DNA of 5,121 nucleotides from Schlegelella_A sp038258415 (GTDB lineage Bacteria; Pseudomonadota; Gammaproteobacteria; Burkholderiales; Burkholderiaceae_C), in assembly GCA_038258415.1 (NCBI GenBank), contig JBBSPY010000250.1, forward strand, positions 1 to 5,121, given 5' to 3'. The notes beneath the pieces are model-generated. The model saw nothing but the letters and a program-made list of their open reading frames with translations, had not been told where the DNA came from and searched no databases. Positions 1 through 5,121 of this stretch are shown here, in pieces. Both the position numbers and the translations under genes were made by a program. The first letter of the stretch is position 1. The number at the start of each line of letters is the position of its first letter.

Positions 1-386
1 AGGCCCCCGGTCTGCTCAGCGAGCCGCCCCTGGATGTCGGTGAACGTCTGCAGGTTCTTCTCGAGGTACGAGCCCATCATGCCCTGCATGGCGTGGCCGT
101 AGAAACGGATGATCTGCGAAAGCATCGTCTTGGAGAACATCGGCACGCCGCCGGTCTCTTCCTCGAGGATGATCTGCAGCAGGATGGCGCGGGTCAGGTC
201 CTCGCCGGTCTTCGCGTCGCGAACCTCGAAATCCGTTCCTTCGAGGACCATCCTCTTCACTTCCGTCAGCGTGACGTAGCGCGAGACGACGGTGTCGTAG
301 AGGCGCCGGTTCGGGTATTTCTTGAGGATCCGCAGGCCCGGCGCTGCGGCGGGCTTCGGGGCGGCCGCACGGCGGGTCGGGGTCAT
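1..386 (-). CDS. phaR: Polyhydroxyalkanoate synthesis regulator PhaR (N-terminal 128 codons, cut by window edge)
   Basis: PhaR is a cytoplasmic DNA-binding repressor that also binds PHA granules. In the known family it represses the phasin gene phaP and its own gene until polymer accumulates. The ATG at 386-384 opens a frame that stays open to the left edge. Residues 1-17 are a flexible Ala/Pro/Arg-rich leader. At residues 22-32 comes the family signature KKYPNRRLYDT, which begins the PHA accumulation regulator DNA-binding domain (roughly residues 18-77). The second, shorter PHB_acc-type segment follows, with PMFSKTMLSQIIRFYGHAMQ and the start of a helix-rich stretch. Family members are usually about 180-200 residues, so roughly the last third lies outside the window. 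No good Shine-Dalgarno precedes the ATG, but no in-frame ATG, GTG or TTG was seen in the short stretch upstream and the signature sits at the expected distance. It shares the strand of the paa genes but is separated from them by a hairpin. The identification is secure; the target genes are inferred from the family. Confidence 0.93.
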   Translation of the reverse strand, partial: MTPTRRAAAPKPAAAPGLRILKKYPNRRLYDTVVSRYVTLTEVKRMVLEGTDFEVRDAKTGEDLTRAILLQIILEEETGGVPMFSKTMLSQIIRFYGHAMQGMMGSYLEKNLQTFTDIQGRLAEQTGG

Positions 387-414
387 GGGGATGCGGGTGG
401 CGACGGGCCTGAAA

Positions 415-420
415 ATTGTA
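415..420 (-). promoter_or_regulatory. Possible -10 box for phaR (TACAAT)
   Basis: The minus strand reads TACAATTTTC here, the only A/T-rich patch in the 98-base gap between paaZ and phaR. TACAAT matches the sigma-70 -10 consensus at five of six bases and would place transcription start about 20 bases before the phaR ATG. No -35 hexamer is recognisable 16-18 bases upstream, where the sequence is almost all G/C. A TTGGCT lies only 2 bases upstream, too close to serve. This is a candidate only. Confidence 0.3.
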
Positions 421-454
421 GGAGCCAACCTCCACCGGCCGCGGAGGGTTTCCC

Positions 455-480
455 CTCGCGACGGCCCCGGCCGTCGCGAG
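455..480 (-). terminator. Inverted-repeat hairpin after paaZ, probable terminator of the paa transcript
   Basis: CTCGCGACGGCC at 455-466 and GGCCGTCGCGAG at 469-480 are perfect inverted copies, 12 bp each, separated by 2 bases. In RNA this gives a very stable GC-rich stem of 10-12 pairs. It begins only 4 bases after the paaZ stop codon, the expected place for the end of the operon. No U-run follows on either strand (the minus strand continues GGGGAAACCC), so it is not a textbook intrinsic terminator. It may act with Rho, stabilise the 3' end of the mRNA, or attenuate read-through into phaR. Confidence 0.6.
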
Positions 481-484
481 CGCC

Positions 485-2566
485 TCAGGCCCGCTTGGCC
501 ACGAGCGTGAGGATGTCGTAGCTCGCGACGACCTCGTCGTTCTGGTTCGTCACCTCGACGTCCCAGGCGACGACGCCCTGACCACGCCCCTGCGCGTCCG
601 TCTTCATGCGGTCGGTCCTGCGCTTGCAGGTCAGGCGCGCGCGAATCGTGTCGCCGATCGCGACCGGCCTGGTGAAGCGCAGCGTGTCGAGACCGTAGTT
701 GGCGAGCACCGGGCCGGGCGCCGGCGAAACGAACAGCCCCGCCGCCGCCGAGAGCACGAAGTAGCCGTGCGCGATGCGCTGGCCGAACGCCGAGTCCTTC
801 GCCGCGATGGCATCGAAGTGCATGTAGAAGTAGTCGCCCGAGATGCCGCCGAAGGCGACGATGTCGGCCTCGCCCACGGTGCGCCGGTGGGTGAGCAGCG
901 AATCGCCGATGGCGATGTCCTCGAAGTGCTTGCGAAAGGGGTGCACGTCGGATTCCGTCACGCGCGCGCCGCGGACGTACTCGCCGATGACGGCCGTGAG
1001 CATCGACGGCGACCCTTGGACCGCTGCGCGCTGCAGGTAGTGCTTGACGGCGCGGATGCCGCCCAGTTCCTCGCCGCCACCGGCGCGCCCCGGGCCGCCG
1101 TGCTTGAGCATCGGCAAGGGGGAGCCGTGGCCGGTCGATTCGGCCGCGGCGTCGCGGTCGAGAACGAGCAGGCGGCCGTGCCACGCAGCCAGCTGCGGGA
1201 TCGCCTTCGCGGCCACCTTCGGGTCCCGCGTGACGAGCGTCGCGACGAGACTGCCGCGGCCGCGCGCCGCCAGCGCGAGCGCTTCGTCGAGGTCGCCGTA
1301 TGGCATCAGCGTCGACACCGGCCCGAATGCCTCGACGTCGTGGACCGCGTCGTTGGCCATGCCATCGCGACACAGGACCAGCGTCGGCGCGAAAAAGGCG
1401 CCGTCGGCCACGCCTTCGCCCAGCGGCGCGAATGTCTCGTCGCGGCCATAGACGATCTCGTTGCCGCGCGCCAGCTTCTCGAGTTGCGCCCCGACGTCGC
1501 GCTGCTGCGCCCTGGAGGCGAGCGCACCCATCTTCACGCCCTCGAGCGACGGGTCGCCGAGGACGACACGACCGAGGCGGTCGCGCAGCCGCGAGGCGAC
1601 CTCGTCGAGATGACGCGCCGGGACGATCGCACGCCGGATCGCGGTGCATTTCTGTCCGGCCTTGACCGTCATCTCGCGAGCGACCTCCTTGACGAACAGG
1701 TCAAACTCCTCGTCGCCGGTCTCGACATCCGGTCCCAGGATCGCGGCATTGAGTGAATCGGCCTCGGCGTTGAACGGCACCGAACGCGCCAGCAGGTTGG
1801 CGTTGCCGCGCAGCTTCGTCGCCGTGTCCGCGGAGCCGGTGAAGGTGACCATGTCGGCACCGTCGAGTCGGTCGAGCAGGTCGCCGGTCGAGCCGATGAC
1901 GAGCTGCAGCGCGCCATCGGGAACCAGGCCGGACTCGACGACGAGCCGCACCATCGCCTCGGTGAGGTAGCTCGTCGACGTCGCCGGCTTGGCGATGCAC
2001 GGCATGCCGGCGAGAAAGCTCGGCGCGAACTTCTCGAGCAGCCCCCATACGGGGAAGTTGAAGGCGTTGATGTGCACCGCCAAACCGCCGCGCGGCACGA
2101 GGATGTGCGTTCCGGCGAACTGCCCCTTCTTGCCGAGCGTCAGCGCCGGTCCCTCGTGGACGAGGTTGCCCGACGGCAGCTCGTGGCTGCCCATCGACGC
2201 ATACGCGTAGAGCGTTCCGGTGCCGCCTTCGATGTCGACCCAGCCGTCGCCTCGCGTCGCGCCGGTGTGGCGCGAGATCGTGTAGAGCGCTTCCTTGCGC
2301 TCGTTCAGGTAGGCGGCAATTGCCTTGAGCCGCGCCGCGCGCTGCTGGAAGTCGAGCGCGAGGAGCGAGCGCGCGCCAACGCGGCGTGCGTGATCGAGCG
2401 CCTCGGCGAAGTCGACCGTGTCGGCATGGGCGTGCGAAATGGTCCGACCGTCGATCGCACTCGCCAGCTCGGCGCCCGCCTCCTCGCCGACCCAGCGGCC
2501 GGCGATGTAGCTCTGCAGGACAGGCGCGCCGAGCTCGCTGCGGGCGTTCAAGGCTGGTACACCCAC
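485..2566 (-). CDS. paaZ: PaaZ: bifunctional oxepin-CoA hydrolase / 3-oxo-5,6-dehydrosuberyl-CoA semialdehyde dehydrogenase
   Basis: This cytoplasmic fusion enzyme opens the ring in aerobic phenylacetate degradation. Its C-terminal hydratase domain hydrolyses oxepin-CoA, and its N-terminal aldehyde dehydrogenase oxidises the resulting semialdehyde with NADP+. The dehydrogenase part (about residues 15-525) shows NAFNFPVWG at 167-175, FTGS at 242-245, the general base Glu268 in NAEADSLN and the nucleophile Cys307 in KAGQKCTAIRR. The MaoC-like hot-dog domain (about 540-690) shows SGDYFYMHFD, giving the hydratase pair Asp578 and His583. These match the residues known from E. coli PaaZ (Glu256, Cys295, Asp561, His566), and the conserved stretch ESTGHGSPLP is also present. 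The length of 693 residues is close to the 681 of E. coli PaaZ, and both domains look intact. The start is uncertain. The GTG at 2566 overlaps the preceding gene by 19 bases and has a weak GAGAA upstream. The in-frame TTG at 2551 would overlap that gene's stop by 4 bases and gives a length nearer E. coli's. The gene is probably translationally coupled to the one before it. Confidence 0.96.
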   Translation of the reverse strand: MGVPALNARSELGAPVLQSYIAGRWVGEEAGAELASAIDGRTISHAHADTVDFAEALDHARRVGARSLLALDFQQRAARLKAIAAYLNERKEALYTISRHTGATRGDGWVDIEGGTGTLYAYASMGSHELPSGNLVHEGPALTLGKKGQFAGTHILVPRGGLAVHINAFNFPVWGLLEKFAPSFLAGMPCIAKPATSTSYLTEAMVRLVVESGLVPDGALQLVIGSTGDLLDRLDGADMVTFTGSADTATKLRGNANLLARSVPFNAEADSLNAAILGPDVETGDEEFDLFVKEVAREMTVKAGQKCTAIRRAIVPARHLDEVASRLRDRLGRVVLGDPSLEGVKMGALASRAQQRDVGAQLEKLARGNEIVYGRDETFAPLGEGVADGAFFAPTLVLCRDGMANDAVHDVEAFGPVSTLMPYGDLDEALALAARGRGSLVATLVTRDPKVAAKAIPQLAAWHGRLLVLDRDAAAESTGHGSPLPMLKHGGPGRAGGGEELGGIRAVKHYLQRAAVQGSPSMLTAVIGEYVRGARVTESDVHPFRKHFEDIAIGDSLLTHRRTVGEADIVAFGGISGDYFYMHFDAIAAKDSAFGQRIAHGYFVLSAAAGLFVSPAPGPVLANYGLDTLRFTRPVAIGDTIRARLTCKRRTDRMKTDAQGRGQGVVAWDVEVTNQNDEVVASYDILTLVAKRA

Positions 2567-3708
2567 TTGCCGTTCTCGATCTTCACCATCACGCGGGCGC
2601 GCTGGTCGAGCCCGAGGTGGTCGGTCGGCGACATGTTGAAGATGCCATGCGCGCCGTGCACCTCCTTGGCCGCCTCCAGCGCGTCGCGCAGGGCGACCCG
2701 AAACTCGACCGTACCGGGCTGCGCCTTCTTCAGCGCCTGCGCCGCGGCGACGGCCATCAGCCGCCCGGCATCCCAGGCGTGGCCGCCGAAGGTCGACACC
2801 GACCCCTTGCCGTACTTGGCCTCGTACTTGTTGATGTACTCGAGCGCGCTCGCCTTCACCGGGTTGCTGTTGGGCAGCTGCGCCGCCACGAGCACCGGGC
2901 CGGAAGGCAGCAGCGTGCCGTCGACGTCCTTGCCGCCGACGCGCAGGAAGTCGTTGTTGGCGATGCCGTGCGTCTGGTAGTACGTGCCCGCGTAGCCGCG
3001 CTCCTTGAGCGTGCGCTCGGGCAGCACCGCCGGCGTTCCGGAGGCCGCGACGAGGACCGCATCCGGCTTGGCGGCGATGAGCTTGAGCACCTGCCCCGTG
3101 ACCGACGTGTCGGTGCGCGCGTAGCGCTCGTTGGCGACGATCGTCAGCCCCTTGAGCGGCGCGACCTTCGAGAACTCGCGATACCAGCCCTCTCCGTAGG
3201 CGTCGGCGAAGCCGATGAAGCCGACCGTCTTGACGCCCTTCTCGGCCATGCTCGTGGCAACGGCCAGCGACATCATGATGTCGTTCTGCGGTGTCTTGAA
3301 GACCCAGCGGCGCTTGTCGTCGACCGGTTCGATGATGGCGGCCGACGCGCCCATCGAGATCATCGGCGTCTTCGATTCGGCCGCCACGTCGATCATCGCC
3401 AGCGAGTTCGGCGTCGTCGACGAGCCGAGGATCACGTCGACCTTGTATTCCGTGACGAAACGGCGCGCGTTGGCGCCGGCGGTCGAGCTGTCGCTCGCGT
3501 CGTCGAGCACGATGTAGTTCACCTTCTGGCCGCCGATCGTCTGCGGCATCAGGGCGATGGTGTTCTTCTCCGGAATGCCGAGCGAGGCGGCGGGGCCGGT
3601 CGCCGACACGGTAACGCCGACGTTGATGTCGGCCAGCGCTCCGGTCGCGGCCAGGGCGAGCGCGGCTACGGCCGCGAGGCGTCCGACGTTGTTTTGCAGG
3701 TCAAACAT
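2548..3708 (-). CDS. ABC transporter periplasmic substrate-binding protein, Leu/Ile/Val-binding (LivK-like) type, phenylacetate-operon associated
   Basis: The 386-residue product is a typical size for the family of periplasmic branched-chain amino-acid and aromatic-acid receptors (Peripla_BP_6). Residues 1-26 form a Sec signal peptide: a short polar start, Arg10, a hydrophobic Ala/Leu/Val core, and a likely signal peptidase I site after ATGALA before DINVG. There is no lipobox cysteine, and I see no cysteine at all, so it should be a free periplasmic protein. The mature part opens with a family-like strand (INVGVTVSATGPAASLGI) and has VILGSSTTPNSLAMI, TPMISMGAS, GFADAYGEGW and a C-terminal ARVMVKIENGKWV strand. 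A clear Shine-Dalgarno sits 7 bases before the ATG. The gene overlaps the regulator's end by 8 bases and the start of paaZ at its own end, so it belongs to the paa transcript. That context suggests binding of phenylacetate or a related aromatic acid, but the ligand cannot be read from sequence. No permease or ATPase gene is in the window. The family call is firm; the ligand is a guess. Confidence 0.9.
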   Translation of the reverse strand: MFDLQNNVGRLAAVAALALAATGALADINVGVTVSATGPAASLGIPEKNTIALMPQTIGGQKVNYIVLDDASDSSTAGANARRFVTEYKVDVILGSSTTPNSLAMIDVAAESKTPMISMGASAAIIEPVDDKRRWVFKTPQNDIMMSLAVATSMAEKGVKTVGFIGFADAYGEGWYREFSKVAPLKGLTIVANERYARTDTSVTGQVLKLIAAKPDAVLVAASGTPAVLPERTLKERGYAGTYYQTHGIANNDFLRVGGKDVDGTLLPSGPVLVAAQLPNSNPVKASALEYINKYEAKYGKGSVSTFGGHAWDAGRLMAVAAAQALKKAQPGTVEFRVALRDALEAAKEVHGAHGIFNMSPTDHLGLDQRARVMVKIENGKWVYQP

Positions 3709-4366
3709 GGGTGATCTCCTTCATGTCGTGGTTCAGTGAAAGGTGTGCGGCCCGCCGCGGCGCACGAACCGCGGCGAGGCCACCGAAGAACAGGTCGGCG
3801 ACAACCGGGGCGAGGTCGGCATGGCTCCAGGCGCCCTTCGGCGACAGCCACGTGAACATCCAGTTCATCATGCCGAAGAGCAGCATCGTCAGCGGCTTGA
3901 CGAGACCGTCGGGGCGCAACTCGGGCCGAGCGGCCGCCACCGCGTCGGCGAAGGCCGCGACGACGCGCCGCTCGCCGTCGAGGATGCGCTTGCGGTCGGC
4001 GGCAGGGAGGAACCGGACATCCTCCGTGAGCACGCGGTGCTCGGCCTGTGCCTTCGCGTAGACATTCAGGAATGCCTCGATGAGACGGCGCAGCCGCGCC
4101 TCCGGTTCGAGCCCCTGGTGCGCAGCGTCTCGCGACACGTCGCCGACGAGCGCCTCGAGCCGCGCGATGTGTGCAGCGGCGATCTCGGCGAGCAGCTGCT
4201 GCTTGTCGGCAACGTAGTGGTAGAGCGAGGGCTTGGACACGCCGCAGGCGAGCGCCACCTCGTTCATGGAGGTGGCGGTGTAGCCCTGTCGCGCGAACAA
4301 CCTCGCGGCGCGGGCGAAGATCTGTTCGCGCGTGGCGTCGTAGTCGCGGGCTCGGCCTCGGGGCAT
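3701..4366 (-). CDS. paaR: TetR-family transcriptional regulator, probable phenylacetate-operon repressor PaaR
   Basis: This 221-residue cytoplasmic regulator has the usual TetR layout. The N-terminal domain (about residues 12-58) contains REQIFARAARLFARQGY and the helix-turn-helix MNEVALACGVSKPSLYHYV, ending in the family-typical YHYVADKQQLL. The helical C-terminal half (about 70-205) would bind the effector and form the dimer; it includes a hydrophobic, Met/Trp-rich stretch (LTMLLFGMMNWMFTWLS) likely to line the ligand pocket. TetR-type PaaR proteins of other bacteria repress paa genes and are released by phenylacetyl-CoA. I assign that role here from position inside the paa cluster, not from residues specific to PaaR. 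The ATG at 4366 lies 10 bases after the paaE stop and has no clear Shine-Dalgarno, which suggests coupling to paaE. Its stop overlaps the next gene's start by 8 bases (ATGTTTGA). Being in the operon, it is probably under its own control, but its operator would lie upstream of the window. Confidence 0.85.
   Translation of the reverse strand: MPRGRARDYDATREQIFARAARLFARQGYTATSMNEVALACGVSKPSLYHYVADKQQLLAEIAAAHIARLEALVGDVSRDAAHQGLEPEARLRRLIEAFLNVYAKAQAEHRVLTEDVRFLPAADRKRILDGERRVVAAFADAVAAARPELRPDGLVKPLTMLLFGMMNWMFTWLSPKGAWSHADLAPVVADLFFGGLAAVRAPRRAAHLSLNHDMKEITHV
3716..3721 (-). promoter_or_regulatory. Strong ribosome-binding site AAGGAG for the substrate-binding protein
   Basis: The minus strand reads AAGGAG, then 7 bases, then the ATG at 3708. 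This is the best Shine-Dalgarno seen in the window and it fixes the start of the substrate-binding protein. It lies inside the last codons of the TetR gene (encoding MKEITHV), so ribosomes finishing the regulator arrive at this site. The other starts in the window have only weak sites, so this gene may be translated more strongly than its neighbours, as suits an abundant periplasmic protein. Confidence 0.8.
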
Positions 4367-4376
4367 CAGCGCACGA

Positions 4377-5121
4377 TCAGCGGTCGTCGAACGAGAGCAC
4401 CACGCGCTCGGTGAGCGGATGCGACTGGCAGGTGAGAACGAAGCCGGCCTCGACCTCGTGCTTCTCGAGCGCGAAGTTGCGTTCCATGCGCACCTCGCCT
4501 TCGAGCAGCCTGGCGCGGCAGGTGCAGCACACGCCGGACCGGCACGAGAAAGGCACCTCGAGACCGGCGGCCGCCGCCGCGTCGAGCAGGTTGCCCTGCT
4601 CGGCGTGGAACGGGATGTGGCGGGTCACGCCGTCGCGGATGATGGTGATCGTCGCATCGGCGGCATCGCCTTCGTGCGGCGTCGCATCGCGCACGACCGC
4701 CGCGGCGTCGGGAACGCCGAAACGCTCGATGTGGATGCGATCGGGTGCAAGGCCGGCCGCCTGCAGCGCCGCCTCGGCCTCGTCGTTCATGCCCCACGGG
4801 CCGCAGACGAAGGCGTGGTCGATGGCGCCGACCTTGACGAGGGTGGCGAAAAACGCGCCGAGCTTCACGCGATCGAGCCGGCCGCTGTAGAGGTCGAGAT
4901 CGGTCGCCTCCTGCGAGAACACCAGATGCAGCGTGAGACGCGACAGGTAACGGTTCTTCAGATCCTCGAGCTCCTCGACGAACATCGTCGAACGGAGCTT
5001 GCGGTTGGCGTAGACGAGCGTGAAGCTCGAGTCGGGTTCGGCGGCGAGGACCGTCTTGAGGATCGACAGGATCGGCGTGATCCCGCTGCCGCCGGCGATG
5101 CCGAGGTAGTGGCGCGGCTCG
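4377..5121 (-). CDS. paaE: PaaE: reductase subunit of ring-1,2-phenylacetyl-CoA epoxidase (C-terminal 247 residues, cut by window edge)
   Basis: PaaE passes electrons from NADPH through FAD and a [2Fe-2S] centre to the di-iron oxygenase PaaA, which epoxidises the ring of phenylacetyl-CoA. The open frame runs from the right edge (first full codon at 5120) to the TGA at 4379-4377; the internal ATG at 4985 is not the true start. The visible part begins in the ferredoxin-reductase nucleotide-binding domain, with GIAGGSGITP at 5102-5073, then FTLVYANRK, an ELEDLKNRYL stretch typical of PaaE, and CGPWGMN. The C-terminal ferredoxin domain has the plant-type cluster ligands: Cys at 4544 and 4529 and at 4520 (SCRSGVCCTC, a CX4CX2C pattern) and a fourth in LTCQSHP at 4430. 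E. coli PaaE is about 356 residues, so around 110 residues, mostly the FAD-binding barrel, are missing at the N-terminus. In known clusters paaE ends the paaABCDE block, so paaABCD should lie just beyond the right edge. Confidence 0.95.
   Translation of the reverse strand, partial: EPRHYLGIAGGSGITPILSILKTVLAAEPDSSFTLVYANRKLRSTMFVEELEDLKNRYLSRLTLHLVFSQEATDLDLYSGRLDRVKLGAFFATLVKVGAIDHAFVCGPWGMNDEAEAALQAAGLAPDRIHIERFGVPDAAAVVRDATPHEGDAADATITIIRDGVTRHIPFHAEQGNLLDAAAAAGLEVPFSCRSGVCCTCRARLLEGEVRMERNFALEKHEVEAGFVLTCQSHPLTERVVLSFDDR

Noticed and set aside
16..435. Minus-strand open frame of 139 codons covering the start of phaR and its upstream gap.
   Set aside because: It is Arg/Pro/His-rich and out of frame with phaR, whose KKYPNRRLYDT signature is unmistakable in the adjacent frame.
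767..1756. Plus-strand open frame of 329 codons, antisense to paaZ.
   Set aside because: It has Arg/Asp/Val-rich low-complexity composition and no motif. The paaZ frame on the other strand carries all the expected catalytic residues.
485..2566. Possibility that paaZ has lost one catalytic activity, as would divert the pathway toward tropone-type side products.
   Set aside because: Both the dehydrogenase residues (Glu268, Cys307) and the hydratase residues (Asp578, His583) are present and the frame is unbroken, so normal full function is expected.
2386..3714. A long plus-strand open frame (442 codons) antisense to the substrate-binding gene and the start of paaZ.
   Set aside because: It is very rich in Arg, Ala and His with no recognisable domain, and the opposite strand encodes clear protein families. 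In GC-rich DNA, antisense frames of this length are common by chance.
3743..4414. Plus-strand open frame of 223 codons, antisense to the TetR gene and running into the end of paaE.
   Set aside because: It mirrors the codon bias of the true TetR gene, crosses the boundary between two real genes, and shows no domain.
4366..4797. Minus-strand open frame of 143 codons overlapping the end of paaE.
   Set aside because: It is an Arg/Gly-rich frame-shifted reading of paaE; the paaE frame carries the iron-sulfur cysteines and runs to the window edge.

Overview
This GC-rich window carries five tightly packed genes, all on the minus strand. They look like the 3' part of an aerobic phenylacetate (paa) catabolic operon followed by a polyhydroxyalkanoate (PHA) regulator. 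The gene content (paaE, a TetR-type regulator, an ABC substrate-binding protein, a fused paaZ, then phaR) and the strong G/C bias at third codon positions suggest a betaproteobacterium of the Rhodocyclales/Burkholderiales kind. The genus cannot be fixed from this sequence alone.

Layout in transcription order, from the right end leftward: the C-terminal 247 codons of paaE (reductase of the ring-1,2-phenylacetyl-CoA epoxidase, running off the right edge); 10 bases later a TetR-family repressor, probably PaaR; overlapping its last 8 bases, a periplasmic Leu/Ile/Val-type substrate-binding protein with a signal peptide; overlapping that gene's end, paaZ, the bifunctional ring-opening enzyme; then a 98-base gap with a perfect 12-bp inverted repeat (probable transcription terminator) and a weak promoter candidate; and finally the first 128 codons of phaR, running off the left edge.

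How they fit together: PaaE feeds electrons to the oxygenase that epoxidises phenylacetyl-CoA. After isomerisation to oxepin-CoA by an enzyme not in the window, PaaZ hydrolyses the ring and oxidises the resulting aldehyde, so that beta-oxidation can yield acetyl-CoA and succinyl-CoA. The TetR protein probably senses phenylacetyl-CoA and represses the operon. The substrate-binding protein may capture phenylacetate or a related aromatic acid, but no permease or ATPase gene lies in the window. PhaR, next door, controls storage of surplus acetyl-CoA as PHA. The last three paa-side genes overlap end to start, which points to one translationally coupled transcript.

I see no mobile element, CRISPR array, tRNA or rRNA, and no stretch over 300 bases without a gene. 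The most unusual point is the solitary substrate-binding protein wedged between the regulator and paaZ. I found no convincing sign of an undescribed system.
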